64,000 nt of DNA from Fen731 sp964481885 (GCA_964481885.1 CAYZUS010000001.1:81772-145771), one strand, 5' to 3'; positions 25,921-35,715 are shown, counted from the first letter of the stretch. Notes: generated from the letters alone by a model not told the origin. Numbers and translations are program-made.

Positions 25921-27966
25921 CTACTGTGGCAATAATGCGTTACACCATACCAGGTCCTGATCCGTTTTTAAGCTTTGGATACAAAGCTGTATTATCCTGG
26001 TATCATCATAGGGGCTCTTTTTTTGTTCAATATTATACAGGATATCTATCTGAAGGGCAGCCAGCAAAGTCTTGTCTTTGCGGTTTTTGATAATATAATT
26101 TGTAAATTCCGGATACAGATCACTGCAATTAAATATAATACCCGCAAATTCCTTGTTACTGTTTTTTAATTTTAAAACCATGTGCTTGTTGTCTTTTAAA
26201 AGTCTGGGTTCACCTGTAATACTGCAGTCCTTTGTCTGAAAAACAGGTCTTGAATTTCCCATTCCAAACGGTTCAAGCATGCCTATATCAGACGTTAAAT
26301 TCAGATTTATTTCAGAAAAACTTATTTCTGCATCGAAATAAAAGATTTTTTCCAAATCCTTTTGCGTCAGCATCTTATTAGCCAGCTTGATCATTGAAGA
26401 TTTAAAACTTTCGTAACTATCAAGTTCCATTGTTATGCCGCAAGCCTGTTTGTGTCCACCGTATTTTTTAAAATAAAAGCTCAGGCTGCCAAGATTCTCA
26501 TAAAGATCAAATTTTTCGATGCTTCTTCCTGAACCCTTGAGGATTCCGTCAGCCTCCAAAAAAAGAATAACCGGGATGTTATATTTCTTTACAATTTCCG
26601 ACGCAGCAATCCCAAGCACTCCCACATTCCAGGTTGCTGATTTTGCAATGAAAATTTTATCGGCTGAAACAATTTCTGAAAAATTATTATTGTCTAAAAT
26701 TTCCCTGACAGTTATTTGCTGAATATCTTTTCTGTCCGAATTTGATTTTTCGAGTTCTTCAATAATGGAAGATATTTCAATATTGGATATTTCCGTTTTT
26801 ATGCCAGGATTATCAATAAGAAGCTTAATGCTGTTTTCTGCATTACTCATGCGCCCTGAAGCATTAAGCCTCGGAGATATGACAAATCCGATATCATAAG
26901 TGTTAAATTCTTCCTTTTCGCCGAGTATTTTATTTACCAGCGAATTTAAACCAGGGTTGCTGGAGTTTTTGATTCTTTTTAAACCCTCTTTTACTATTAT
27001 CCTGTTTTCATCAATAAGTGGCATGAGATCTGCAACAGTTGAAATGGCTACCAGATCAAGGATTGAATTTAAATAATCCTTTGGAATTTTTTCTTTTTCT
27101 GAACTGTCAAGATATCTTAATATTGCTGTGATGAATTTGAATGTCACGCCGGCTCCGCTCAGACAATCGAAAGGGTATTGGGAATTTTCAAGTTTTGGAT
27201 TTTTTAGTTTTGGATTTACTATAATATAGCTTTTTTCATTTATTTTATCCGTATTATGATCATCACCCGGATAAGTAAAATCAGTGTTATCTTTCCCTGA
27301 ATTTTTTAAAGTGGCCACAGATACTATTTTATCCGTGTTGTGAGCATCACCTGAATACCCAAATTCGGGTTTATCTTTCCCCGTATTTTTTAAAGTTTCC
27401 GCAGATACGACCTCGTGATGATCGCACGCTATGACATCTATGCTGTTTTCCTTGCTGTATTTTACATAATCAATAACTTCCGCAGCATTTGTTCCGCAAT
27501 CAACGCAGATTATCAAATCACATGTTTTTTTGAAATTCTGTTCTTTTATGTAGTCAATATTTATATCATAGCCGCTATCAAATCTGCTTGGAATGTAATA
27601 ATCTGCATTTGCTCCAATTTTTTTTAAAAAATTATACATTATGGCAGTGCTTATGATCCCATCAGCATCATAATCCCCAAAAACAAGTACTTTTTCGTTG
27701 GAACGTATTGCATTTACAAGTCTTATTACAGCAGCTTCAATATTCGGAAGAAAATCCGGGTCGTGAAGATTTTTTAGTGAAGGGTTTAGAAAACAATCAA
27801 TTTTTTCTTTGGTATCTAGCCCCCTGTTTTCAAGAAGCTTTATCAGGATATTACTGTATTTTAATCCACCTTGAAAATTTTCTGCGAAGATTTTATTTAT
27901 ACCGGTATTATGCTTGTTTATCCAGTTAGCTGAATAAACAAGCGGCTTTTTAATGTCTGATGGCAT
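25921..27966 (-). CDS. recJ: Single-stranded-DNA-specific exonuclease RecJ
   Basis: DHH-family 5-prime-to-3-prime ssDNA exonuclease, 681 aa. Motifs seen are GDYDADG (97-103), VDCGT, CDHHE (from 181), the DHHA1-type GGHKQACGITME and a C-terminal OB region. Residues 187-242, directly after the DHH motif, are two copies of a 28-residue repeat (KDxxxFxYxGDxHNTDKI core) encoded by an 84-bp tandem duplication. A further K-N-P-K-L repeat follows. The frame is maintained, so the enzyme is probably functional with an extended loop near the active site. Confidence 0.92.
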   Translation of the reverse strand: MPSDIKKPLVYSANWINKHNTGINKIFAENFQGGLKYSNILIKLLENRGLDTKEKIDCFLNPSLKNLHDPDFLPNIEAAVIRLVNAIRSNEKVLVFGDYDADGIISTAIMYNFLKKIGANADYYIPSRFDSGYDINIDYIKEQNFKKTCDLIICVDCGTNAAEVIDYVKYSKENSIDVIACDHHEVVSAETLKNTGKDKPEFGYSGDAHNTDKIVSVATLKNSGKDNTDFTYPGDDHNTDKINEKSYIIVNPKLKNPKLENSQYPFDCLSGAGVTFKFITAILRYLDSSEKEKIPKDYLNSILDLVAISTVADLMPLIDENRIIVKEGLKRIKNSSNPGLNSLVNKILGEKEEFNTYDIGFVISPRLNASGRMSNAENSIKLLIDNPGIKTEISNIEISSIIEELEKSNSDRKDIQQITVREILDNNNFSEIVSADKIFIAKSATWNVGVLGIAASEIVKKYNIPVILFLEADGILKGSGRSIEKFDLYENLGSLSFYFKKYGGHKQACGITMELDSYESFKSSMIKLANKMLTQKDLEKIFYFDAEISFSEINLNLTSDIGMLEPFGMGNSRPVFQTKDCSITGEPRLLKDNKHMVLKLKNSNKEFAGIIFNCSDLYPEFTNYIIKNRKDKTLLAALQIDILYNIEQKKSPYDDTRIIQLCIQSLKTDQDLVWCNALLPQ
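27241..27408. repeat. 84-bp tandem duplication inside recJ
   Basis: Copy A (27241-27324) and copy B (27325-27408) are exactly 84 bases each and clearly alike over their whole length, with scattered substitutions. 84 is 28 codons, so the duplication preserves the RecJ frame and gives two 28-residue repeats. The divergence between copies shows it is not an assembly artefact. Confidence 0.9.
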
Positions 27967-27987
27967 TATTACCCGGCAAAAAAATAT

Positions 27988-28926
27988 TTAAACTTTATAT
28001 TTGGGAAATTTGTTATTCCAGGACACAAGTATCTGTGGCCCAATAAAAATCGAAGAATAACTACCGGAAATAATTCCTACAAAAAGGCCGAAAGCGAAGT
28101 CTTTTAACGTCTCATTGCCAACTATAAGAAGCACTACAATAGGAAATAATGTCGTTGCGACGGTACCAAGTGATCTTACCAGTGTTTTATTCATGGAGTA
28201 GTTTGTCAAATCAATAAACTTATCCCTTTTATTGAGGCGCAACTCTTCCCTTATCCTGTCAAAAATAATAATGGCGTCACTTAAAGAATACCCGAGTATG
28301 GTCAGAATAACAGCAATTGTAGTTGTGTTAAACTCCCTGTAAGTAATGGCATAGAAACTTAAAATTATCAGTAAGTCATGCACAAGTTCCAGTATTGCCA
28401 CGAGTGCAAATCTATACGCAAACCTTATCCAGACATAGATAACAATTCCCGCAATACTTATGGCAACAGCAATCAGGGTATTTCGAACTATTGTTTTCGA
28501 AAAGCCTGCATCGACCTGCCTGTCCTGTACCAAAGGCGTCACTATACCTATTTCTTTTTCCAGAGAATCAATTATTAAAGTTTTTTGCTCTGTTGTTAAA
28601 GGAGTTGTTCTTATTATGTATTGATCTGGCGCTGTGCTCTGCAGAATGGAATTTCCGTAACCGATGTCTTCCATTACCTTTCTTACTTCAGTTATCTCAA
28701 CTGCATTTTTGAACTTGACTTCCATCATGTTTCCGCCAAGAAAATCTATTCCGAAGTTAAAACCCCTGATAATGAACAAAACTATTCCAACTGCAATAAA
28801 TGTCAAAGATATTGCGGCACCCCATTTGCTGTTCCTTATAAAATTAAATCTATAGGATCTTTCCTCTAGGATAGTCTGCTCAATTATCTTATTATCTTTT
28901 TTAGGGACATTTTTACCGATTGCCAA
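27988..28926 (-). CDS. secF: Protein translocase subunit SecF
   Basis: RND-like membrane subunit, 312 aa, that pairs with SecD to use proton-motive force in late steps of Sec export. The N-terminal segment WGAAISLTFIAVGIVLFI is TM1, GFNFGIDFLGGNMMEV is the family signature, and five further helices include GYSLSDAIIIFDRIREELR. The start is TTG, set 7 bases after AAGGAG within the end of secD; no ATG is in range. secD ends on the base next to it. Confidence 0.95.
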   Translation of the reverse strand: MAIGKNVPKKDNKIIEQTILEERSYRFNFIRNSKWGAAISLTFIAVGIVLFIIRGFNFGIDFLGGNMMEVKFKNAVEITEVRKVMEDIGYGNSILQSTAPDQYIIRTTPLTTEQKTLIIDSLEKEIGIVTPLVQDRQVDAGFSKTIVRNTLIAVAISIAGIVIYVWIRFAYRFALVAILELVHDLLIILSFYAITYREFNTTTIAVILTILGYSLSDAIIIFDRIREELRLNKRDKFIDLTNYSMNKTLVRSLGTVATTLFPIVVLLIVGNETLKDFAFGLFVGIISGSYSSIFIGPQILVSWNNKFPKYKV

Positions 28927-30210
28927 TTATTTCTCCTTCAAGATTTTTGTATCAATTGATTTTTTGGGAATTCTTACGCCAATAAAACCCGGAGTAATTA
29001 CACGGGAATTGACAATCAGAAACAATATAGCTCTTACAAGCACTATGGCTGTAAGCATACTTATTACAATACCTATCGCGAGTGTTACCGCAAACCCCCT
29101 GATCGGGCCTGTTCCGAACCTGTAAAGAGCAGCTGCGGTAATTAAAGTCGTAATATTGGAATCAATGATTGCCTTAAGCGCATTCCTGAAACCTTCCGAA
29201 AAGGCAACAAACTTGCTTTTACCCTTAACCATTTCTTCTTTAATTCTTGCATATATCAGCACATTTGCATCAACTGCGATACCAATGGTTAGCACAACAC
29301 CTGCAATTCCCGGAAGAGTTACCGGTGTTTTTAAAGCTGCAAGAATTCCCCAGAAAACTATTATGTATACCGCAAGCCCTATAAGAGATATGGCTCCAAG
29401 ACCCCTGTAAAGAGCCAGCATATATATTGCAACAAGTATAATACCAATAATTCCTGCAAGTATACTTGCCCTTAGTGAATCCTGGCCAAGGGTGGGACCT
29501 ATTGTCTGGCTTTCCTGTATTTCAAGGTTAACAGGTAATGACCCTGTCTGGAGCACCAGGGCAACATCTTTGGCTTCCTCCAGTGTTCCGATATTTTCAA
29601 TTACTGCATCACCGGCTATTGCCGACTGTATTCTGGGAGCAGACTTAATTTCACCATCAAGAACAATTGCCAGCTGTTTTCCAATATTGGCAGTAGTTAT
29701 TTTTTCAAATTCTTTAGCCCCTTCAGGTGTAAACGTCATGCTAACAATGATTTTCCCAGCTGAATCATAGTTTGCCTGGCTTTTTACTAACTTATCTCCA
29801 GTCATAAGGACCGGACCCAGCACGGGATTGTTATCTGCATCATAGGATTCAAGTATTTTAAATTCAAGCTGTGCAGTTTTTCCAATTATCTCAATTGCCC
29901 TTTGAGGATCAGATACACCCGGGAGCTGAACTATTATATCTTTGTTTAAATCCCTGGTGACCAAAGGCTCAGAGATTCCAAGTTTGTCTATCCTGTTTAA
30001 GATAATAAGTTCTGCTTTGTTTATTGCCTCTTCAGTTATTTCCTCAGTACCCTTTTCTACAGGTTTGAGTATTATCTGTGTTCCGCCTTTTAAATCAAGC
30101 CCGAGCTTTATGGAGTTCTGTACACCATCTTTAAAAACATAGAAAAAGCTGACACCCACGAGCAGTACAAAAATAATTATTACAATAATATTGCCAAGCT
30201 TGTTTTTCAT
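28927..30210 (-). CDS. secD: Protein translocase subunit SecD
   Basis: 427 aa. TM1 at the N-terminus, then LGLDLKGGTQIILKP, the first periplasmic domain with VQLPGVSDPQRAIEIIG, and the C-terminal helices with TIGPTLGQDSLRASI, GIAVDANVLIYARIKEEM and the GTGPIRGFA motif. On the short side for the family, but domain order is complete. Acts with SecF and YajC at the SecYEG channel. AGGAACAG precedes the ATG. Confidence 0.95.
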   Translation of the reverse strand: MKNKLGNIIVIIIFVLLVGVSFFYVFKDGVQNSIKLGLDLKGGTQIILKPVEKGTEEITEEAINKAELIILNRIDKLGISEPLVTRDLNKDIIVQLPGVSDPQRAIEIIGKTAQLEFKILESYDADNNPVLGPVLMTGDKLVKSQANYDSAGKIIVSMTFTPEGAKEFEKITTANIGKQLAIVLDGEIKSAPRIQSAIAGDAVIENIGTLEEAKDVALVLQTGSLPVNLEIQESQTIGPTLGQDSLRASILAGIIGIILVAIYMLALYRGLGAISLIGLAVYIIVFWGILAALKTPVTLPGIAGVVLTIGIAVDANVLIYARIKEEMVKGKSKFVAFSEGFRNALKAIIDSNITTLITAAALYRFGTGPIRGFAVTLAIGIVISMLTAIVLVRAILFLIVNSRVITPGFIGVRIPKKSIDTKILKEK

Positions 30211-30254
30211 TTAAAAATCTGTTCCTGTTATAAGTTTACTAATACAAGATTTAA

Positions 30255-30707
30255 TTAAAGTTTATTCTGAGTTTCGGTTGTACCCTGCTGAGTAACAACT
30301 CTTGCAATAGCGCTTTTTGAAATTTTTACATCCACGCCGCCTGCAATTGTAATTATTATATTATCATCTCTTACATCTTTAATTCTGCCATAAAAACCAC
30401 CAATTGTTACTATTTCGTCTCCTCTTTTGAGGCTGCTCATAAGGTCAGTAGTTTTCTTTGATCTCATCCTCTGAGGCCTGATTAAAAGGAAATAAAAAGC
30501 GACTCCAAGAACTACGAGCCATAACCAAGTGCCGTAATTAGCAAGTATTGCTCGCCATCCGGTAGGAGCTTCCGTTGTTGCTGTAGTTGCACCTGCAGCA
30601 GCTGTTGTTGCAGCTGTAGGGAACAAACCTGTACACCCTGCAAGGCCCACAAGGAGTCCTATTGCAATGACGCTAATAAGAATTATAGAAATTACTTTTT
30701 TGGACAT
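30255..30707 (-). CDS. yajC: Preprotein translocase subunit YajC with lipoprotein-like N-terminus
   Basis: About 150 aa from the ATG at 30707; a GTG at 30728 would add seven residues, and GTGAG upstream favours the ATG. The core is typical YajC: a TM segment (WLWLVVLGVAFYFLLIRP) then QRMRSKKTTDLMSSLKRGDEIVTIGG and the SH3-like tail. Unusually, the N-terminus is a second hydrophobic segment ending in the lipobox LAGC (Cys about 25), followed by an Ala/Thr-rich linker. If processed, YajC would be both lipidated outside and membrane-spanning. Lies 44 bases before secD. Confidence 0.9.
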   Translation of the reverse strand: MSKKVISIILISVIAIGLLVGLAGCTGLFPTAATTAAAGATTATTEAPTGWRAILANYGTWLWLVVLGVAFYFLLIRPQRMRSKKTTDLMSSLKRGDEIVTIGGFYGRIKDVRDDNIIITIAGGVDVKISKSAIARVVTQQGTTETQNKL

Positions 30708-30816
30708 CAAATACTCACTTTCAAACACATTCTCTTGATAAATTATGATTGATTAAAATCAAACATTACTATTATTAACATTTTCAAAAAATATGCAATG
30801 CTTTTTTTGTTTTCAT

Positions 30817-32097
30817 TTATGATTTATTTGTAAGATACCGGTTCTTAAATGACTGCCTGAATTGTTCAAAGCGGTCTTCGCTGATGGCCGTGGCCGCATT
30901 ATTTACAAGGTCAAAAATAAACTGAAGATTATGTATCGTAAGTAAAATAGCAGATAAAATCTCCTTTGACTTGTATATGTGCTTCAAATAAGCTTTGCTG
31001 AAATTTTTACAGGTATAGCAGTTGCAATTTTTATCAAGAGGTGAAAAATCATCAGAAAACTGTTTGTTTTTTATATTGATTTTGCCAAAACTTGTAAATG
31101 CGCTGCCCATCCTTGATATTCTGGTAGGCATTACACAGTCAAACATATCAACTCCAAAATATATTGCATCAATTATTCCCAGGGGATCACCGAGGCCCAT
31201 AAAATAGAAAGGTTTTGACCTGTCCGTAAACTCAGAAGTATATCCAAGCATTTCCATTGTGATTTCCCTGTTTTCACCGACGCTTAAACCTCCCACAGCA
31301 ATTCCGTCAAAATCCATCGAAGAAATTGCCTGGGCACAAAATTTTCTGGTCTCCTTTATAAAACCACCCTGGATAATTCCAAAGACATTCATTTTATCAG
31401 TACCTGATACATTGATGCCATCCTTGACCTGGCCGCTTGCAGCCTGGAAGCCAGAATTGTTCTGGTCCAAAAAATCTGTCCCGGTTTGGCAATTGTCCTG
31501 ACCAGATGCTGAAAAAGAAAACTGTTTTTGTTCTCCCTGGATGCCAGGTCCTGCATTATTTAGCCGATCCCTTTCCCTGATGGAAATTTCTGCCCATTTC
31601 AGTGTTCTTTCTGCAGCCTTTTTAGTGTAAGCCAGGTCATCAGTATAAGGAATACATTCATCAAGAACCATACAGATGTCCGATCCCAGATCGGCCTGCA
31701 TTCTTATTACATTTTCGGGTGTAAAAAAATGTTTGGAACCATCAATTATTGATTTGAATTCAACTCCCTCATCAGTTATTTTTCTTATTTTGTCGAGGCT
31801 GAAAACCTGGAAACCTCCGCTGTCTGTAAGTATGTTTTTATTCCAGCTCATAAAATCATGAAGGCCCCCTGCTCTCTTAATGAGATCTATGCCCGGAGCA
31901 AGATACAGATGATAAAGATTACCCAGGATTATTTTACAACCCATCTCGTGTAACTGCTGCTGTGTGATGGCCTTTACAGTTGCTTTTGTTCCTACAGGCA
32001 TAAATACAGGAGTTTTAATTGTCCCCCTTGAAGTTGTTATCAACCCGGTTCTGGCAGATGTATTTTTATCTTTATGCTTAATTTCAAAAAAGCTCAA
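30817..32097 (-). CDS. tgt: Queuine/preQ1 tRNA-ribosyltransferase
   Basis: Exchanges guanine-34 for preQ1 in GUN-anticodon tRNAs. Motifs seen are MPVGTKATVKA, the catalytic LTDSGGFQVFSL, VFGIIQGG, GGLSVGE, VDMFDCVMPTRISRMG (second Asp) and the zinc site CNCYTCKNFSKAYLKH. At 426 aa it is about 50 longer than usual. The excess is a Gln/Ser/Gly-rich insert at about residues 178-234, between KWAEISIRERDR and MNVFGIIQGG. TTG start, with GGAG upstream. Next to queA, the following step. Confidence 0.95.
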   Translation of the reverse strand: MSFFEIKHKDKNTSARTGLITTSRGTIKTPVFMPVGTKATVKAITQQQLHEMGCKIILGNLYHLYLAPGIDLIKRAGGLHDFMSWNKNILTDSGGFQVFSLDKIRKITDEGVEFKSIIDGSKHFFTPENVIRMQADLGSDICMVLDECIPYTDDLAYTKKAAERTLKWAEISIRERDRLNNAGPGIQGEQKQFSFSASGQDNCQTGTDFLDQNNSGFQAASGQVKDGINVSGTDKMNVFGIIQGGFIKETRKFCAQAISSMDFDGIAVGGLSVGENREITMEMLGYTSEFTDRSKPFYFMGLGDPLGIIDAIYFGVDMFDCVMPTRISRMGSAFTSFGKINIKNKQFSDDFSPLDKNCNCYTCKNFSKAYLKHIYKSKEILSAILLTIHNLQFIFDLVNNAATAISEDRFEQFRQSFKNRYLTNKS

Positions 32098-32318
32098 ATT
32101 TCATTTCTCCGTTTCCCTGTTTGAAAATATTTCTCTGTTGATCACTGACAATCACTAATGTCTTATAAAAATTTCGTGCCGATAATTTTTAATATTATAA
32201 ACATTTTTTAAAACCTGGGTATAAAAAACCTGTGCCCAGAATTTTTCTATTTTCCAAAAAAAATAATTCAGGCCCGACAGCAAAAAATCCGTGATATCCA
32301 GGGACCATAGGCGAATTT

Positions 32319-33332
32319 TTAATTAATAAACATACAGTCTCCAAAGCTGAAAAACCTGTAATGGTTTTTTTTGGCTTCTTCATATGCATTAATTATATTT
32401 TCCCGTCCTGCGTATGCGCTGACCATGACGAGCAGTGTCGAGTGTGGAAGGTGAAAATTTGTTATGATCCCGTCAACTGCCTTAAACTCATACCCTGGAT
32501 AAATATATAGCGAAGTACTGCCGCTGTCCTGTCTTATGGAGCCAAACTTTGACATGACAGTTTCAAGCACTCTTACCGAAGTGGTGCCGACTGCAATAAC
32601 CCTCCCGCCAAGCATCTTTGCTTCTCTGATCCTGAGTGCTTCAGCTTCAGAAAGGCTGTAAGTTTCACTGTGTATAATGTGCTCCTCAACCTTATCTTCC
32701 ACAATGGGCCGGAACGTATCAAGACCGATATCAAGAGTAAGCTTTGCAAATCCTATACCTTTGGCTGATATTTTCTCCATCAGTTCATCAGTAAAATGAA
32801 ATCCTGCAGTAGGAGCCGCTGCCGAACCATAAGTCCTTGCATAAATTGTCTGATAACGACCGGCATCAACGTTTTCGTTTTTTATATATGGAGGAAGGGG
32901 CACCAGACCGTATTTTGCAGTAATTTTTCCGGCATCGTCACTGAAAACGACTTCTGCTTTTCCATAATCAAGTTTTTTTGTTACTGTATAAAAAAACTCT
33001 CCAATGTTTACAATATCATGTTCCTTTATCCTTTTTGAAGGCTTTAAAAGTACAAGATATTTGTTGTCTTTAAGCTTTTCAAGAATAAAACATTCTGTTT
33101 TACCGGCAGTTTTATCTCTTTTTCCTGAGAGCCTGCACTTGTCGACTCTGCTCTCATTTAGAACAAGCAGATCCCCTTTTTTTAAATAGTTAATTATATT
33201 ATAAAAAATATCATGGCTGATGCTGCCTGTTTTTTTATCAAGGAGTAAAAGTTTTGAGTGATCTCTTTGCTGCAGAGGTTCCTGGGCTATGAAACTGTTC
33301 GGAAGTTCATAGTAAAAATCTTCTAGCTTCAT
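32319..33332 (-). CDS. queA: S-adenosylmethionine:tRNA ribosyltransferase-isomerase
   Basis: 337 aa. Transfers the ribosyl moiety of SAM to preQ1-34 of tRNA, giving epoxyqueuosine. Signatures are the N-terminal FYYELPNSFIAQEPLQQRDHSKLL, GDLLVLNESRV, RYQTIYARTYGSAAAPTAGFHFT, HIIHSETYSLSE, VGTTSVRVLE and the NFHLPHSTLLVMVSAYAG stretch. Normal length. ruvB-queA-tgt-yajC order is as in many Firmicutes. No QueG/QueH is in the window. Confidence 0.95.
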   Translation of the reverse strand: MKLEDFYYELPNSFIAQEPLQQRDHSKLLLLDKKTGSISHDIFYNIINYLKKGDLLVLNESRVDKCRLSGKRDKTAGKTECFILEKLKDNKYLVLLKPSKRIKEHDIVNIGEFFYTVTKKLDYGKAEVVFSDDAGKITAKYGLVPLPPYIKNENVDAGRYQTIYARTYGSAAAPTAGFHFTDELMEKISAKGIGFAKLTLDIGLDTFRPIVEDKVEEHIIHSETYSLSEAEALRIREAKMLGGRVIAVGTTSVRVLETVMSKFGSIRQDSGSTSLYIYPGYEFKAVDGIITNFHLPHSTLLVMVSAYAGRENIINAYEEAKKNHYRFFSFGDCMFIN

Positions 33333-33347
33333 TATTAAATGTTCCTG

Positions 33348-34565
33348 TCAGAAAAGCCTTTTTTCATTATCTTCATCGTCTTTTTTTGTCTTATTTTCAA
33401 TTCCCAGATGTCTGAATGCCAAATCAGTGGCCATTCTTCCTTTAGAGGTCCTTTTTATGAAACCAAGCTGTATTAAATATGGTTCGTAAACATCTTCAAC
33501 TGTGTCAATTTCTTCACCTATAGAGACTGCAATTGTGCCCAGTCCTACAGGTCCACCGTCAAATTTGGTAACAATGGTATTAAGAATTTTTTTATCAATT
33601 ACATCAAGTCCAAGAATATCAATATCAAGCTTTGTCAGTGCACCGTCAGCAATCTTTTGCGTTATAACTCCATCGCCGGCCATCATCGCATAATCCCTTA
33701 CTCTTTTTAACAGCCTGTTTGCAATTCTTGGTGTTCCCCTCGATCTTCGCGCGATTGCTTCTGCTCCGTCATCAGATATTTTCATATCAAGTATTGCTGC
33801 AGATCTGCTTATTATATTTTTTATATTTTCAATGCCATAAAAGTCGAGCCTTAAATTGACTCCGAACCTGTCGCGCAAAGGAGCTGCAATGAGCCCGATT
33901 CGCGTGGTAGCGCCAATAATTGTAAATGGTGCAATATCAATTCTTATTGATCTTGCTGATGGACCTTTCCCTATAATTATATCCAGCTTGAAGTCTTCCA
34001 TTACCGGATAAAGAACCTCTTCAATGGCCCTGTTTAACCTGTGCATTTCATCAATAAACAATACATCAAATTTTTCAAGATTTGTAAGTATTGCCGCCAA
34101 ATCTCCTGCCCTTTCGATCGCAGGGCCACTTGTTATTTTAAAATTTACACCAAGCTCATTTGCGATTATTTCTGCAAGGCAGGTCTTGCCGAGCCCGGGC
34201 GGGCCAGAAAGAATGACGTGGTCAAGAGGTTCGTTTCTCTTCTTTGCAGAGTTAATAAAAATACTAAGGTTATCAATAATTTTTTCCTGGCCTATAAAAT
34301 CCGAAAAATATCCGGGCCTTAAGTTTTTTTCCAGATCTGAGTCTTCTTTTTTGAATTTGGGAGTTATAAAGCTTGATTCGTCCTGCTGTTCGCCTGTATA
34401 TGAATCAGGATCAGAGTATGCTTCTGCTTGGCTTTGCTCTGATTTATCTGGTTCAGATTTGTATGATTCCTCTTCCTTGTTTCCCATATATGAGTCACTT
34501 TTACTGCTGTTTTTTTTAACGGCAGCATATTTATTTTTACCGGGAAAATTGTTATTTTTATCCAT
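33348..34565 (-). CDS. ruvB: Holliday junction branch migration ATPase RuvB
   Basis: AAA+ helicase subunit, 405 aa. LRPGYFSDFIGQEKI, Walker A GPPGLGKT, Walker B IDEMHRL, IGATTRIGLIAAPLRDRFG (sensor I and arginine finger) and a C-terminal winged helix with GPVGLGTIAVSIGEE and GFIKRTSKGRMAT. About 65-70 N-terminal residues, rich in Ser, Glu, Lys and Tyr with repeated DSY/ESY-type units, precede the conserved start. An AAGGAA 12 bases before the first ATG supports translation of this extension. Last of ruvC-ruvA-ruvB. Confidence 0.95.
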   Translation of the reverse strand: MDKNNNFPGKNKYAAVKKNSSKSDSYMGNKEEESYKSEPDKSEQSQAEAYSDPDSYTGEQQDESSFITPKFKKEDSDLEKNLRPGYFSDFIGQEKIIDNLSIFINSAKKRNEPLDHVILSGPPGLGKTCLAEIIANELGVNFKITSGPAIERAGDLAAILTNLEKFDVLFIDEMHRLNRAIEEVLYPVMEDFKLDIIIGKGPSARSIRIDIAPFTIIGATTRIGLIAAPLRDRFGVNLRLDFYGIENIKNIISRSAAILDMKISDDGAEAIARRSRGTPRIANRLLKRVRDYAMMAGDGVITQKIADGALTKLDIDILGLDVIDKKILNTIVTKFDGGPVGLGTIAVSIGEEIDTVEDVYEPYLIQLGFIKRTSKGRMATDLAFRHLGIENKTKKDDEDNEKRLF

Positions 34566-34571
34566 GCGCTG

Positions 34572-35162
34572 CTACATTTCCTTTAATGCAATTTTTAGTA
34601 TCTCTTCTGTTCGTTTTTCAAGTAAAATATTTTTATCTATTTTTTTCAATACATTATTTATTTCAGGCATACTGTACCCAAGAGTTTTTAATGCCTGCTT
34701 AACTTCATAGACTCTTTCACTTTCTCCAAAAGTGCCGGTATAGGCTGCCTCAAGCTCACTTTCTTCAAGTGTATCCTTAAGCTCAAGAATCATTCGTTCT
34801 GCGAGCTTTTTACCCACACCCGGGATTCTCTTTATAAGCTCAACGTCTCTTATTACTATGATACGTTTAAGTTCTTCAACTGAATATATTGAAAGAGAAC
34901 TTAAGGCAATTTTTACTGATATTCCCGATACATTGAAAAGTTTTAGAAAAAGATCTTTTTCATTTGAATTTAAAAAGCCTATGAGCCTGATTTCCTCTTC
35001 CCTGACATGTGTATGTATGTTGAGTGTTATCTCTTCACCGGCTTCAGGAAGTTTTTCAAGCGTCCTGGTAGATACCAGCACCTCAAAACCAACGCCGCCA
35101 GTTTGAAGGATTATGGCGCCTGGCTGCTTTTCAATCAGATTTCCGGTTAGTCTTGCTATCAT
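34572..35162 (-). CDS. ruvA: Holliday junction DNA-binding protein RuvA
   Basis: 196 aa, with the N-terminal OB fold (MIARLTGNLIEKQPGAIILQTGGVGFEVLV), two helix-hairpin-helix motifs (KLFNVSGISVKIALSSLS and IKRIPGVGKKLAERMILELKD) and the C-terminal RuvB-contact domain (VKQALKTLGYSMPEI). Tetramer that holds the junction for RuvB. Six bases separate its stop from ruvB. Confidence 0.95.
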   Translation of the reverse strand: MIARLTGNLIEKQPGAIILQTGGVGFEVLVSTRTLEKLPEAGEEITLNIHTHVREEEIRLIGFLNSNEKDLFLKLFNVSGISVKIALSSLSIYSVEELKRIIVIRDVELIKRIPGVGKKLAERMILELKDTLEESELEAAYTGTFGESERVYEVKQALKTLGYSMPEINNVLKKIDKNILLEKRTEEILKIALKEM

Positions 35163-35190
35163 AGTTTTTATAACCTTTTTTTAAATCATA

Positions 35191-35715
35191 TCATTTTTTA
35201 AGCTGCTGGATGACTTTATTGTTAAACTGGCTCATACTGGCATGGCACATCGCAACACCGACAGCATCCCAGCCGTCATCACGAACAGTAAAAAAATCAT
35301 CTTTTACGCCAAGTATCATCTGCAGCATATATTTCATTTGTTTTTTTGTTGCCCTGCCGTAACCTACTACCGCCTGTTTTACCTGCAGAGGAGTATACTC
35401 ATAAATTGAGAGATTATTATTGCAGCCGGCAAGAATACATACTCCCCTTGCTGCTCCCACTGCAAGGGCAGTCTTTACATTTGCACTGAAAAAAATATCT
35501 TCTATGGCAAGACAGTCAGGAGAAAAGTCTTTGATTATTAAATCAAGTTGATCATATATGAGCTTAAACCTTTTAGGGGAAGGCAGATTACTTTTGGTTA
35601 TTATGCACTTGCACAAAACAGGAACATAACTGCTGCCCCTTATATCTAAAATTCCCACACCTGTTATCTCAAGACCTGGGTCTATACCGATTACTCTGGT
35701 ATAATTATTGTTCAT
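35191..35715 (-). CDS. ruvC: Crossover junction endodeoxyribonuclease RuvC
   Basis: RNase H-fold resolvase of 174 aa. Catalytic acids are visible in IGIDPGLEITGVGIL, CLAIEDIFFSANVKTALAVG and the C-terminal DDGWDAVGVAMCH. GYGRATKKQMKYML is also typical. Cuts Holliday junctions bound by RuvAB. 28 bases upstream of ruvA. Confidence 0.95.
   Translation of the reverse strand: MNNNYTRVIGIDPGLEITGVGILDIRGSSYVPVLCKCIITKSNLPSPKRFKLIYDQLDLIIKDFSPDCLAIEDIFFSANVKTALAVGAARGVCILAGCNNNLSIYEYTPLQVKQAVVGYGRATKKQMKYMLQMILGVKDDFFTVRDDGWDAVGVAMCHASMSQFNNKVIQQLKK

Noticed and set aside
32195..32389. Small 64-codon frame between tgt and queA
   Set aside because: It overlaps the queA 3-prime end in another frame, has no motif and no ribosome site.
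34024..34710. 228-codon plus-strand frame opposite ruvB/ruvA
   Set aside because: Antisense shadow; ruvB and ruvA motifs are intact on the other strand.
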